A stretch of DNA of 64,000 nucleotides from Clostridium acidisoli DSM 12555 (GTDB lineage Bacteria > Bacillota > Clostridia > Clostridiales > Clostridiaceae), in NCBI RefSeq assembly GCF_900176305.1, contig NZ_FWXH01000017.1, positions 1 to 64,000 of the forward strand, read 5' to 3'. Every line of letters begins with the position of its first letter. The first letter of the stretch is position 1. Shown piece after piece: positions 26,165 to 35,719 of the stretch. The position numbers and the translations under genes are program-made. Under the pieces are notes generated by a model. That model was not told the origin of the DNA. It saw only the letters and a program-made list of their open reading frames with translations, and made no database searches.

Positions 26165-26728
26165 TCTTATTTTTAGTCCATCTAAAATGCAATCCATTAC
26201 ACATTCGACAGTATCTTTTATATCTTCTTGACCTACTGATATTTCATAAATGGCAGAAGAACAAAAAGTTCCTATTAATGAATATGCAATTAATCTAGAA
26301 TTTCCTTTCTTTATTATTCCTTCATCCATAGCATCTTTAATGTACATTTCTATATCACACATATATTTTTTCATTATATCTCTAAGTTCAAACTGCCTAA
26401 TTTCTCTTCCCCAAAGTTGACTTGCAACAACTTTAAAAAAATCCCTATTCCTGTGTACAAGAATTAGTATTCCTTTAAACATTGCTCTTAATTTGCCAAT
26501 AGAATTATCTTCATTTTCTAGTGAAGTATCGATTTCATCTTGAGTTAATCTCATACCTTCATCCATAATATATTTAAATATTTCCTCTTTACTTTTAAAA
26601 TGATAATATAAGGTTCCTTTTGCAACACCTGCACTCATAGCTATTTCATCCATTGTTGCTCCATCATATCCTTTAATTGAAAAAACTCTTACAGCTGAGT
26701 TAAAAATTAAATTTTTAGTTTTATTCAT
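26159..26728 (-). CDS. TetR family transcriptional regulator
   Basis: A 189-residue TetR protein. The N-terminal helix-turn-helix is canonical (VFSIKGYDGATMDEIAMSAGVAKGTLYYHFKSKEEIF, residues 14-51); the C-terminal ligand domain is all-helical and not assignable. It is divergent from psd, and the intergenic DNA contains two widely spaced 14-bp inverted-repeat half-sites (26786-26799, 26837-26850), so it may control itself and psd. The stop codon overlaps the end of the ubiB-like gene. Confidence 0.9.
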   Translation of the reverse strand: MNKTKNLIFNSAVRVFSIKGYDGATMDEIAMSAGVAKGTLYYHFKSKEEIFKYIMDEGMRLTQDEIDTSLENEDNSIGKLRAMFKGILILVHRNRDFFKVVASQLWGREIRQFELRDIMKKYMCDIEMYIKDAMDEGIIKKGNSRLIAYSLIGTFCSSAIYEISVGQEDIKDTVECVMDCILDGLKIRL

Positions 26729-26785
26729 AAAATCACCTCAAAATTTCCATACTTATACTAGGGTCACCATACATTAATATATGAT

Positions 26786-26850
26786 AAACTTGTTAATTTA
26801 TATATTATACTATGAAAATATCATAATACAATATACAAATTAACAAGTTT
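26786..26850. promoter_or_regulatory. Paired inverted 14-bp sites in the tetR-psd divergent region
   Basis: AAACTTGTTAATTT (26786-26799) and its exact reverse complement AAATTAACAAGTTT (26837-26850), centre to centre 51 bp, about five helical turns. The placement suggests looping or two TetR sites. Confidence 0.6.
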
Positions 26851-26861
26851 TGTATTGTACT

Positions 26862-26890
26862 TTGACATATATAACGAAACAACTTATAAT
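26862..26890 (+). promoter_or_regulatory. psd promoter
   Basis: Consensus TTGACA (26862-26867), 17-bp spacer, TATAAT (26885-26890), 11 bp after the right-hand inverted site. Confidence 0.9.
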
Positions 26891-26920
26891 CTAAATTAAA
26901 AACAAGATGAGGTTTTTTTT

Positions 26921-27808
26921 ATGATTAAGTATTATGATAGGAAAGCAAAAACTTATAATATAGAAAAAGTTGCTGGAGATAGCTATTTAAACTGGACTTA
27001 TTCTTCACCAATTGGAATGTTTTTATTAGAAAAATTAATAAAGAAAAAAATTTTTTCTAAGTTCTATGGTTATTATTGCAATACAAAGCTAAGCAAGGGC
27101 AAGATAAAAAAATTTATAGATGATTTTAATATTGATACATCCCAGTTTAAAGATAACCCAGAAGCCTATAATTGCTTCAATGATTTTTTTTATAGGAAAC
27201 TTAAAGAGAATGCTAGACCAATTGATAAAGTTTCTAATTCTCTTATATCTCCTGGAGATGGCCGTCTTACAGCGTTTACTAACATTGACCTTAAAAACTT
27301 AATTCAAATTAAGGGTATAACTTACAGTCTATATGACTTTATAAAAAATGATGATGTTTCTAAAAAATATGCTGATGGAACTTGTCTTATTTTAAGACTT
27401 TGTCCAACTGACTATCATAGATTTCATTTTTTAGATAGTGGTTTTTGTGATGTTTCTAAAAAAATTAACGGTGCTTATTATTCAGTTAATCCTATAGCCC
27501 TAAAGAAAGTAAATAACCTTTTCTGTGAAAACAAAAGGGAATGGAGTTTATTTCATTCAGATAACTTTGGAGACGTACTTTATGTTGAAGTTGGTGCGAC
27601 TTGTGTTGGATCAATTATTCAAACTTATTCTCCTAACAAAAAGATATCTAAAGGTGAAGAAAAAGGCTATTTTAAATTTGGAGGCTCAACAATAGTGTTA
27701 TTTTTTGAAAGTAATGCTGTTTCTATTGATAAAGATATATTAGAACAATCTAGCCTTGGTTTTGAGACTAAAGTTAATATGGGTGAAACTATTGGGAATA
27801 ATCTATAA
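26921..27808 (+). CDS. psd: Phosphatidylserine decarboxylase
   Basis: A pyruvoyl-dependent decarboxylase (295 aa) making phosphatidylethanolamine from phosphatidylserine. The proenzyme shows the Asp in SPGDGRL (D113), the His in DYHRFHF (H166/H169), and self-cleaves at the GGST motif (254-257), so Ser256 becomes the pyruvoyl group. The GGST form differs from the LGST of E. coli but is seen in clostridial and other type II enzymes. No pssA gene is adjacent here. The stop codon lies inside the left arm of the inverted repeat element that follows. Confidence 0.93.
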   Translation: MIKYYDRKAKTYNIEKVAGDSYLNWTYSSPIGMFLLEKLIKKKIFSKFYGYYCNTKLSKGKIKKFIDDFNIDTSQFKDNPEAYNCFNDFFYRKLKENARPIDKVSNSLISPGDGRLTAFTNIDLKNLIQIKGITYSLYDFIKNDDVSKKYADGTCLILRLCPTDYHRFHFLDSGFCDVSKKINGAYYSVNPIALKKVNNLFCENKREWSLFHSDNFGDVLYVEVGATCVGSIIQTYSPNKKISKGEEKGYFKFGGSTIVLFFESNAVSIDKDILEQSSLGFETKVNMGETIGNNL

Positions 27809-27959
27809 AAGATTGTTAAAAAAACAATTATATGTTGAAATGTTTATCAGTTGGGATTATTGCCTAGTTTTGTGGTATTAATTTAATAATTTAATCATGA
27901 AATCATTAATAATTTCATGATTCCATGCTAGACTTAGTAGTTTTTTTAACAATCTTTTA
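27806..27959. repeat. 154-bp element with perfect 20-bp terminal inverted repeats
   Basis: TAAAAGATTGTTAAAAAAAC (27806-27825) and its exact reverse complement (27940-27959) bound a non-coding segment with an inner hairpin AATCATGAAAT / ATTTCATGATT (27892-27920). It could be a miniature inverted-repeat element or a very large terminator between psd and hydA. No target-site duplication is visible. Confidence 0.65.
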
Positions 27960-28034
27960 AATGAAGTTCTTTCATTCACTTAAATATGTTATAATTGTTT
28001 TTGGATTTTTAATTTACTTTTTGGGAGGAAAAAG

Positions 28035-29753
28035 ATGATTACAATAGTTCTAGATGGTAAGGAGATACAAACAGAACAAAACAAGACTATTTTAGAGGTT
28101 GCAAGAGAAAATGGTGCTGATATACCAACTCTTTGTTTTCTAAAAGACTGCGGAAATTTTGGTAAATGTGGTGTTTGTCTTGTTGAAGTAGACGGAAAAT
28201 GTGTAGCTTCTTGTGTAGTTAAAGTTAAAGACGGCATGGTAATACAAACAAACACAGAAACAGTAAATGAAAGAATAAAGAAAAGGGTGTCTATGCTTTT
28301 AGACAAACATGAATTTAAATGTGGCCCTTGTTCAAGAAGAGAAAACTGTGAGTTCTTAAAACTTGTAATAAAAACTAAAGCTAAAGCTTCAAAACCATTT
28401 TTACCAGAAGATAAATCTGAATATATAGATGCTAGAAGTAAAGCAATCGTAATCGATAGATCTAAATGTGTTTTATGTGGACGATGTGTAGCTGCTTGTA
28501 AAGAATTCACTGGAACATGTTCAATACAATTTGTAAAAAGAAACGGACAAAGAGCTGTTGGAACAGTAGACGATAAATGTTTTGACGATTCTACCTGCCT
28601 TTTATGTGGACAATGTGTAATTGCCTGTCCAGTTGCTGCAATTACAGAACAACCTGGAATAGCTAAAGTAAAAGCTGCATTGGAAGATCCTAAAAAGCAT
28701 GTAATTGTTGCTATGGCACCTGCTGTTAGAACTGCTATTGGTGAATTATTTAATATGGGCTTTGGAAAAGATGTTACTGGAAAACTTTATACAGCATTAA
28801 GAATGCTTGGTTTTGATAAAATCTTTGACATAATATTTGGTGCTGATATGACTATAATGGAAGAGGCCACTGAATTACTAAAGAGAATTAAAAACAATGG
28901 TCCCTTTCCAATGTATACATCATGTTGCCCTGCTTGGGTAAGACAGGCTCAAAATTATTTTCCTGAATTACTAGAAAATCTTTCATCAGCAAAATCACCT
29001 CAACAAATATTTGGTACTGCAACTAAAACTTATTACCCTGGAATATCAGGAATTGATGCTAAAGATGTATTTACAGTTACAGTAATGCCTTGTAATGATA
29101 AAAAATACGAAGCTGATCTTAAAGGCATGGAAACCGACGGCTTAAGAGATATAGATGCTGTTATAACAACAAGAGAACTTGCTAAAATGATTAAAGATGC
29201 AAAAATTAAATTTGCAACACTTGAAGACAGCCAAGCTGATCCAGCAATGGGTGAATATAGTGGTGCGGGTGCGATTTTTGGAGCAACTGGTGGAGTTATG
29301 GAAGCTGCTCTTAGATCGGCTAAAGATTTTGCAGAAAATGCAGAACTTGAAAACATAGAGTATAAAGAAGTAAGAGGCTTAAAAGGTATAAAAGAAGCTA
29401 CTGTTGAAATTGCTGGCAATAGTTATAATGTTGCTGTCTTAAACGGAGCTGCTAATGTATTTGAATTCATGAAATCAGGAAAAATGGATGAAAAACAATA
29501 TCACTTTATAGAAGTCATGGCTTGTCCTGGTGGCTGTGTAAATGGTGGCGGTCAACCTCACTTAACTGCATTAAACAGAGATACTGTTGACTATAAAACA
29601 TTAAGAGCGTCTGTTTTATACAATCAGGATAAAAATCTTGCAAAGAGAAAATGTCATAAAAATCCTTCTATAATAAAGATGTATGAAACTTACTTTGGAA
29701 AACCGGGTGAAGGGCGTGCCCATGAGCAATTACACTATAAATATAGTAAGTAA
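28035..29753 (+). CDS. hydA: [FeFe] hydrogenase, CpI-type
   Basis: Ferredoxin-dependent hydrogenase (572 aa) that disposes of reductant as H2. Domains: [2Fe-2S] plant-type (C34, C45, C48, C60), the His/Cys [4Fe-4S] site (HEFKCGPCSRRENC), a two-[4Fe-4S] ferredoxin domain (CVLCGRCVAAC; CLLCGQCVIAC) and the H-cluster domain with L1 TSCCPAW, L2 MPCNDKKYE and L3 EVMACPGGCVNGGGQ. All cluster ligands and the proton-path cysteine (second C of L1 region) are present. Closely matches C. pasteurianum CpI in layout. GGGAGG site; no maturation genes (hydE, hydF, hydG) in the window. Confidence 0.98.
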   Translation: MITIVLDGKEIQTEQNKTILEVARENGADIPTLCFLKDCGNFGKCGVCLVEVDGKCVASCVVKVKDGMVIQTNTETVNERIKKRVSMLLDKHEFKCGPCSRRENCEFLKLVIKTKAKASKPFLPEDKSEYIDARSKAIVIDRSKCVLCGRCVAACKEFTGTCSIQFVKRNGQRAVGTVDDKCFDDSTCLLCGQCVIACPVAAITEQPGIAKVKAALEDPKKHVIVAMAPAVRTAIGELFNMGFGKDVTGKLYTALRMLGFDKIFDIIFGADMTIMEEATELLKRIKNNGPFPMYTSCCPAWVRQAQNYFPELLENLSSAKSPQQIFGTATKTYYPGISGIDAKDVFTVTVMPCNDKKYEADLKGMETDGLRDIDAVITTRELAKMIKDAKIKFATLEDSQADPAMGEYSGAGAIFGATGGVMEAALRSAKDFAENAELENIEYKEVRGLKGIKEATVEIAGNSYNVAVLNGAANVFEFMKSGKMDEKQYHFIEVMACPGGCVNGGGQPHLTALNRDTVDYKTLRASVLYNQDKNLAKRKCHKNPSIIKMYETYFGKPGEGRAHEQLHYKYSK

Positions 29754-29769
29754 ATATTTTTAAATAAAG

Positions 29770-29806
29770 AAAGCAAACTCAAGATATTTTGAGTTTGCTT
29801 TTTTTT
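29770..29806 (+). terminator. hydA terminator
   Basis: AAGCAAACTCAA / TTGAGTTTGCTT stem with eight T. Confidence 0.92.
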
Positions 29807-29951
29807 ACCCTTAACAAATTGCAAATTTATTACTATAATAGGATTAATGTTATTGTAACTTTGTGTTATAATATTAAATAAAAAGTATAGCCTATTTGTT
29901 TATTTTCACGCTAATATGAGTTATATTATCTTGATGGGGGATTAATGTGTT

Positions 29952-31949
29952 ATGTTATTAGAAAAAGAGCTTAGCGACAAAAGCATTGAAAAAAATTTTA
30001 AGTATCTAAATCTACTTTCCAAACAATATCCTACAATTAATGAGGCTTCAACTGAAATAATAAATCTTCAAGCAATTTTAAATCTTCCAAAAGGTACTGA
30101 ACATTTTCTTACGGACGTACATGGAGAATACGAACAGTTTATACATGTGTTAAAAAACGCTTCTGGTGTTATTAAAAACAAAATTGATGATATATTCGGA
30201 AATAGACTGATACAAAATGATAAAAAAAGCCTATGTACTTTAATTTATTATCCTGAACAAAAGCTAGATATAATTTTAAAACAGCAAAAAAATATTGATG
30301 ATTGGTATAAAATAACTCTTTACAGATTAATTGAAATTTGTAGAAATGTTTCTTCAAAATATACGCGTTCAAAAGTTAGAAAAGCTCTTCCAAAGGACTT
30401 CTCTTACATTATAGAAGAGTTATTACACGAAGAATCTGATGATATGGATAAGCAAGAATATTATGGAGAAATAATAAACACCATAATTAGTATAGATAGA
30501 GCTCGTGATTTTATAATTGCAATATCAAAACTTATTCAAAGATTAGTTATTGATAGATTGCACATAATTGGTGACATATTTGATAGAGGCCCTGGTGCCG
30601 ACATAATCATGGAAATGCTAACAAATTACCATGCTGTAGATATTCAGTGGGGAAATCATGATATAGTTTGGATTGGTGCCGCTTCAGGCTCTGAAGTGTG
30701 CATGGCAAATGTAATAAGAAATTCTGCACGATATGCTAACCTATCAACAATTGAAGATGGTTATGGAATAAATCTTATGCCACTTGCTACTTTTGCTATG
30801 GATTTTTATAGTGAGGATGACTGTGAAAAGTTCTTACCAAAAATTGAATACAATAGAAATTACACTGTAAGTGAAATTCAATTAATTGCAAAGATGCATA
30901 AAGCTATTGCTATAATTCAATTTAAACTTGAAGGTGAAATTATAAACAGACACCCAGAATTTAAAATGGATTATAGACTGCTTCTAAATAATATTAATTA
31001 TAATAAAGGTACAATTAATATAGATGGAAAAACTTACACTTTAAATCAAACTAGTTTTCCTACAATTGATCCAAAAAATCCTTATAAACTTTTAGATGAA
31101 GAATTAGAGCTTATAGAAAAGTTGAAGTCTTCTTTTATTAACAGTGAAAAATTAAATAAACACGTTCGTTTTTTGTTTTCAAATGGAAGTTTATATTTAA
31201 AATTTAACTCCAATTTATTATATCATGGATGTATACCTTTAAATGAAGATGGAAGTTTTAAAGAAGTAACTATTAAAGATAAAAAATATAAAGGAAAAGC
31301 TCTTTTGGATAGGCTAGATATACTAGCTAGAGAAGGTTTCTTTTACAAAGAAAATACATCTGTTAAACAATATGGCATGGATATTATTTGGTACCTTTGG
31401 ACTGGTCCATTTTCTCCACTTTTCGGTAAGGAAAAAATGACCACTTTTGAACGATACTTTATTGATGAAGATGAAACTCACTATGAAAAAAAAGATCCAT
31501 ATTATAAATTCAGGAATGATGAGAAGGTTTGTGACAATATATTGATTGAATTTGGATTAGACCCAAAAGAATCCCATATAATAAACGGTCATGTCCCTGT
31601 AGAAAGCAAAAATGGTGAGAACCCAATAAAAGCTAATGGTAAACTTATGGTCATAGATGGTGGTTTTTCTAAGGCTTATCAATGCAAAACCGGAATTGCT
31701 GGATATACTTTAATATATAACTCCTTTGGTTTACAACTTGTATCCCATGAACCTTTTGAATCTACAGAAAAAGCAATAACTGAAGAAACTGACATACTTT
31801 CTTCTAGAATATTGTTGGAACAAGTTGTAAAAAGAAAAATGGTTGGTGATACTGATATTGGTTTTGAATTAAAAAATCAACTTCATGAATTAAAGCTTCT
31901 ACTATTAGCTTATAAAAAAGGGCTTATTAAAGAACAAACAAAAAAATAG
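29952..31949 (+). CDS. fbp: Fructose-1,6-bisphosphatase, class III
   Basis: A 665-residue gluconeogenic phosphatase of the Firmicute class III (Fbp/YydE-type). The metallophosphatase core is visible as [21 protein letters not shown] and [11 protein letters not shown], with later His residues in INGHVPVE and [11 protein letters not shown]. Length is the usual 640-670 aa. ATG at 29952 lies 11 bases after GGGGG. Monocistronic, following hydA after its terminator. Confidence 0.95.
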   Translation: MLLEKELSDKSIEKNFKYLNLLSKQYPTINEASTEIINLQAILNLPKGTEHFLTDVHGEYEQFIHVLKNASGVIKNKIDDIFGNRLIQNDKKSLCTLIYYPEQKLDIILKQQKNIDDWYKITLYRLIEICRNVSSKYTRSKVRKALPKDFSYIIEELLHEESDDMDKQEYYGEIINTIISIDRARDFIIAISKLIQRLVIDRLHIIGDIFDRGPGADIIMEMLTNYHAVDIQWGNHDIVWIGAASGSEVCMANVIRNSARYANLSTIEDGYGINLMPLATFAMDFYSEDDCEKFLPKIEYNRNYTVSEIQLIAKMHKAIAIIQFKLEGEIINRHPEFKMDYRLLLNNINYNKGTINIDGKTYTLNQTSFPTIDPKNPYKLLDEELELIEKLKSSFINSEKLNKHVRFLFSNGSLYLKFNSNLLYHGCIPLNEDGSFKEVTIKDKKYKGKALLDRLDILAREGFFYKENTSVKQYGMDIIWYLWTGPFSPLFGKEKMTTFERYFIDEDETHYEKKDPYYKFRNDEKVCDNILIEFGLDPKESHIINGHVPVESKNGENPIKANGKLMVIDGGFSKAYQCKTGIAGYTLIYNSFGLQLVSHEPFESTEKAITEETDILSSRILLEQVVKRKMVGDTDIGFELKNQLHELKLLLLAYKKGLIKEQTKK

Positions 31950-31989
31950 ATAAATGATGTTTCTTAATAATTAGAAATTACAAAGTGCA

Positions 31990-32033
31990 GATGAAGGGTT
32001 TGACTGGCGCAGCAACCGTTAAAACCCTTCACC
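31990..32033. repeat. Short copy of the GTGAAGGGTTT palindromic repeat family
   Basis: GATGAAGGGTTT / AAACCCTTCACC inverted repeat around GGCGCAGCAACCGTT. The right half closely matches 14553-14580 of the larger element at 14408-14596. It sits in the convergent gap between fbp and the dioxygenase gene, where it may act as a terminator. Confidence 0.6.
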
Positions 32034-32047
32034 TACTTCTTTTAGTC

Positions 32048-32824
32048 TTATCCTATCTTTATTGCTCTCATAGATAAAGATCTGTTATATATACCTTCAT
32101 ATATGAATTTAGCCTCTTCATTTTCTTCTTGCAATGCTGCTATATATAGCAATGGTAAAAAGTGTTCATCCGTAGGCAAAGATAATTTTGCTGATTTACC
32201 TATACTTTTGTAATTAATTAAATCTAAATGATTTTTATTTTTTATAGCATTTGCAACATAATTATCAAACTCTAATGCCCATTCAGCAGGCTTTGCATAA
32301 ACATCATAGTCAAGCTCTCTTAAATTATGCACTATGTTGCCGCTTCCAATTATCAGAATTCCATTTTCCCTAAGTGCTGCAAGTTTTTTACCAAGCCTGT
32401 AATGTTCCTCATTGCTAAGTGTGGCATCAATACTCATTTCAAATACCGGTATATCTTCTTTTGGATATATATGTCTTAAAATAGTCCAAGCTCCATGATC
32501 AAGTCCCCATGCAGTTGTTCCTTTAACCTTCTCATCCTTTAACTGGTTTAGTGCTATTTCAGCATATTTTTTTGCACCTTTCGGGCTATATTTTATTTTA
32601 TATAGTTCTTCTGGAAAACCATAAAAATCATATATAGTCTTAGGTTGATCTTCATCTGTAATATATGTGCCTTTAGTCATCCAATGTGCCGATATAACCA
32701 TTATTGCTTTGGGTTTTTCTATCTCATCTGGAAGCTTTTTAATTGAATCTATATAATCATTTGTTTCTATTGCATTCATAGGACTTCCATGTGCTATAAA
32801 TATTGCTGGTAATTTTCCACTCAT
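32048..32824 (-). CDS. LigB-type extradiol dioxygenase family protein (YgiD/DODA-like)
   Basis: A 258-residue protein of the class III extradiol ring-cleavage family related to 4,5-DOPA dioxygenase. Metal ligands can be placed at H12 (FIAHGSPM), H47 (VISAHWMT), H110-region GLDHGAWTIL and a C-terminal His (DEHFLPLLY). Known members use O2, which is odd for an anaerobe: the true reaction may differ or serve O2 stress. GGGGGAG site before ATG; monocistronic. Confidence 0.87.
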   Translation of the reverse strand: MSGKLPAIFIAHGSPMNAIETNDYIDSIKKLPDEIEKPKAIMVISAHWMTKGTYITDEDQPKTIYDFYGFPEELYKIKYSPKGAKKYAEIALNQLKDEKVKGTTAWGLDHGAWTILRHIYPKEDIPVFEMSIDATLSNEEHYRLGKKLAALRENGILIIGSGNIVHNLRELDYDVYAKPAEWALEFDNYVANAIKNKNHLDLINYKSIGKSAKLSLPTDEHFLPLLYIAALQEENEEAKFIYEGIYNRSLSMRAIKIG

Positions 32825-32925
32825 AATATCTCCCCCTAAATAGTATGTTTATTACTTTATGTAAGTATGATACTATAAATTACTTTATTATGTCAAGTAA
32901 TTACATTCCAAAGTAATTTTATAAT

Positions 32926-33459
32926 CTAAAAAGGATTTATTTTTTTAAAAGGATAAATTCTTAAAACAACATGACCATCTATTGATTTAATATTTATAGG
33001 TCCAAAATTTCTGCTATCATTACTTACAGATCTATTATCACCTAACACGAATACAAATCCTTTCTTTATTTTAATTTTTTGATTTTCATGAAGATACGTT
33101 CCTCCATTTGTAATTATTGTGCTATCAATGTATTTTTCATCTAGTTTACTTCCATTTAAATAAATTTTACCGTTTGTAATTTCAATTTCATCTCCTTCGA
33201 TGGCTATAACTCTTTTTATATATTTATCTTTACTTACATCCCCACTGTCAAATGTTATTATTTCTCCCCTTTTTACATTTAAAAAATGAGGTGATATATT
33301 CTCTGTAATTACTGAATCATTTGGTTTAAGCGTAGGTAGCATAGATGTCTGATTGACAACTGCCCTTGCAAATACATAAGTTCTTAGTGTTAAAGAAAAA
33401 ACAATTGCTGAACCTATACAAATGGTCCAATTGATTACTTCCTTTTTTATATTCTTCAT
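32926..33459 (-). CDS. lepB: Signal peptidase I
   Basis: A 177-residue type I signal peptidase with one N-terminal membrane anchor. The catalytic serine is in QTSMLPTL and the lysine in DKYIKRVIAIEGD; box E GDNRSVSNDSRNFG is intact. It is of the short SipS-like Gram-positive form. GGAGG site before ATG. Other signal peptidase genes are expected elsewhere in the genome. Confidence 0.95.
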   Translation of the reverse strand: MKNIKKEVINWTICIGSAIVFSLTLRTYVFARAVVNQTSMLPTLKPNDSVITENISPHFLNVKRGEIITFDSGDVSKDKYIKRVIAIEGDEIEITNGKIYLNGSKLDEKYIDSTIITNGGTYLHENQKIKIKKGFVFVLGDNRSVSNDSRNFGPINIKSIDGHVVLRIYPFKKINPF

Positions 33460-33586
33460 TATAACTATCCTCCAAGTTTTATTTCTTATGTATAAATTTT
33501 ACCATTTATGCTTAAATAATAAAAGACACGAAATCATTACTGAATGTTCTCTTGTTTCTTTGTATAATATTTTATTTACATTTAAA

Positions 33587-33632
33587 AGAATGGAATATGT
33601 CAATTTAAAAAAATTGTCATATCCCATTCTTA
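33587..33632 (-). terminator. Terminator of the DUF1659/DUF2922 pair
   Basis: AAGAATGG-ATATG-CAATTT / AAATTG-CATAT-CCATTCTT stem, with T-rich flank on the minus strand. Confidence 0.75.
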
Positions 33633-33669
33633 ATATATGAAAATTACTATAGTAATTAGATTTATTTTT

Positions 33670-33909
33670 TTATTTAATATCAAAATCCTGCGATGAGGTA
33701 CTAACTATTTTAGCATCCTTTTTACCAATTATAGCCCCAGTTTTTGATAAAAACACTTTTTTTGAAACTATAGTATCCATAAGATTACTTACATCAGTTT
33801 CAGTTAAAATAGGCTGTCCATTTGTATCCTCCTTAATATTATCTATAGCTAAAGAGAAATTTTTTCCGTCTTCTTCAGTGGTAAATCTCATAGTAAGTTT
33901 GTGTGACAT
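33670..33909 (-). CDS. DUF2922 family protein
   Basis: A 79-residue protein with the DUF2922 pattern MRFTTEEDGKNFSLAIDNIKED...LTETDVSNLMDTIVSKKVFLS. Function unknown. Members almost always sit next to a DUF1659 gene, as here (37 bp downstream of it). I use ATG 33909, behind AAAGGAGGG; an upstream GTG lies within that site. Confidence 0.85.
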   Translation of the reverse strand: MSHKLTMRFTTEEDGKNFSLAIDNIKEDTNGQPILTETDVSNLMDTIVSKKVFLSKTGAIIGKKDAKIVSTSSQDFDIK

Positions 33910-33946
33910 ACTTTTCACCCTCCTTTTTTTAATTTATAAACTTCGC

Positions 33947-34168
33947 TTATGCATTTGTTAATACATTCTCATCAATTTTTTCAATTTCTTGCACTGGAAA
34001 ATTTAAAACCTTACCTATTGCAGATACCACATCGTATATGTCTTGATCTACAGCTGATGTAGCTACATTCTTTATTGTAGTTTTTTTAAGTACGTTTTTA
34101 CCATCTGAAGTTTCTCCTACTTTTGTTACTATAACAACAGAAGTTGAAACCTTTGTTGCTGCTGCCAT
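33947..34168 (-). CDS. DUF1659 family protein
   Basis: A 73-residue protein matching DUF1659 (VGETSDGKNVLKKTTIKNVATSAVDQDIYDVVSAIGKVL). Function unknown; conserved pairing with DUF2922 suggests the two products act together, possibly as a small complex. Start ATG 34168 after GGAGGG. The pair is divergent from the HTH-TPR regulator at 34414. Confidence 0.85.
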   Translation of the reverse strand: MAAATKVSTSVVIVTKVGETSDGKNVLKKTTIKNVATSAVDQDIYDVVSAIGKVLNFPVQEIEKIDENVLTNA

Positions 34169-34413
34169 ACCTATCCCTCCTCTCTCATTATTCACTTATA
34201 TATATGCTTTTGTTTAGTTTAATGCTAAATTTTTTACAATTTTATAAATTTAGCTCTTTGCTGTTACAAAAGATATATATGCTCTTTAAGATATCTAGTA
34301 CACAAGTTTGAAACATAAAATTTAGTAACTTATCTTATATTGATTTGTTGCATATGTTGTTAATATGTTGTATATTTATTACATGGGAAAGTACGATGAA
34401 TTAAGGTGATATA

Positions 34414-35694
34414 ATGAAATTTTTAACTCCCGGTGAAAAAGTAAAAAAACTAAGAACTCAACTAAATTTAAAACAAGAAGACTTGCAGGATGAAAAAATC
34501 ACTCAAGGACTAATAAGTATGATTGAAACAAACAGGAGAGAAGTTACACCTCAAGTTGCTTTAAAAATATCTAATAAATTTAATAAGAAAGCTACCGAGC
34601 TTAATCTTATTTTAAACATAGACGAGAATTATTTAACTCGGTATCCAAAACAAGATGCTGAGTTATACTGCTTTAAACAACTTAAAAATGAAAAGATAAC
34701 AATTGTCAAAATTGATGAAATTTTTGAGATTACAAATATGTTTGATTTATTAGCTGTTAAAGCCGAAACTTATTGCAAACTAGGTGCAATCTGGTCTGAT
34801 AAGAGAGAGTTTAAAGAATCTTGTGACTGTTACACTCATGCTAAAGAAATATTTATTAGTATTGGTATAACTGAAAAGTTAGGATATATATACTGGAAAA
34901 TAGGAGATTCTAAAGCTAACATTCTAAAGTATGATGAGGCAATTGAGTATTATTTATTAAGCCAACACTATTGTATATTGTATAATGACTCTAATACTAA
35001 TAAACGTCTTCTCTGTTCATTATCAAATGCTTACCAAAAATCAAACAAGCTAGGACTAGCTTTGGATACTATTAATGAATTTTTATCTATTTATGACGAA
35101 AAAAAAGAGCATAGACTGTATATCTATGCTCAAATAATTAAAGCAGCTTGTTATGAGAAAAGTGGAAATTTTGATACAGTTATAAGTATATGTAATTTTA
35201 CCATATCAAAAATTTTCGACTCTAATGATCCTGCTTTAGGTTATTTATATTCCCTTTTAGGTTTAGCTTATTGTTACAAAGATAATTTTAAAAAAAGTAG
35301 CTATTATTTTGATTTAGCTGAAGCCTTAAGAAGTAAGATTGATAAAACAAATCTAGGCTCCACTCTTATAGATAAATCAACTATATTTATAAGACAAAAT
35401 CTATACACTGATGCTATAGTTTCTACTAATTTAGGTTTAAAATATTCAAAAACTTACAAAAATCTTGAATATCAATTAAGAGGTAATTATACATTAGCCT
35501 ATATATATTTAAAGTTAAACGATGTTAAAAATTTAGAAGCTGTGTATCTAAACATTATTGAATTATTAGAAAATAACGATGTAAAAAACCTCTGCAAAAT
35601 TTATAATAAATTAGCACTTATATATCTAAATCAGGAAAAAGCGGAGTTATGCAAAAAATATCTGTTATTATCCGATGCCATTTTAACAAAATAA
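34414..35694 (+). CDS. HTH-TPR (RRNPP-type) transcriptional regulator
   Basis: A 426-residue regulator: an N-terminal Xre-type helix-turn-helix (GEKVKKLRTQLNLKQEDLQDEKITQGLISMIETNRREVTP, about 7-46) and a long TPR-like helical array (about 100-420). This layout is that of RRNPP quorum-sensing receptors, which bind short secreted peptides; clostridia have many. No candidate signal-peptide gene was found immediately downstream (only 25 bp to the convergent mcp) or within the upstream gap, so it appears orphan. Direct repeats ATATGTTGT lie at about 34352-34372 just upstream and may be autoregulatory. Confidence 0.82.
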   Translation: MKFLTPGEKVKKLRTQLNLKQEDLQDEKITQGLISMIETNRREVTPQVALKISNKFNKKATELNLILNIDENYLTRYPKQDAELYCFKQLKNEKITIVKIDEIFEITNMFDLLAVKAETYCKLGAIWSDKREFKESCDCYTHAKEIFISIGITEKLGYIYWKIGDSKANILKYDEAIEYYLLSQHYCILYNDSNTNKRLLCSLSNAYQKSNKLGLALDTINEFLSIYDEKKEHRLYIYAQIIKAACYEKSGNFDTVISICNFTISKIFDSNDPALGYLYSLLGLAYCYKDNFKKSSYYFDLAEALRSKIDKTNLGSTLIDKSTIFIRQNLYTDAIVSTNLGLKYSKTYKNLEYQLRGNYTLAYIYLKLNDVKNLEAVYLNIIELLENNDVKNLCKIYNKLALIYLNQEKAELCKKYLLLSDAILTK

Positions 35695-35719
35695 TTCAAT
35701 TAAACTACAATATACAATC

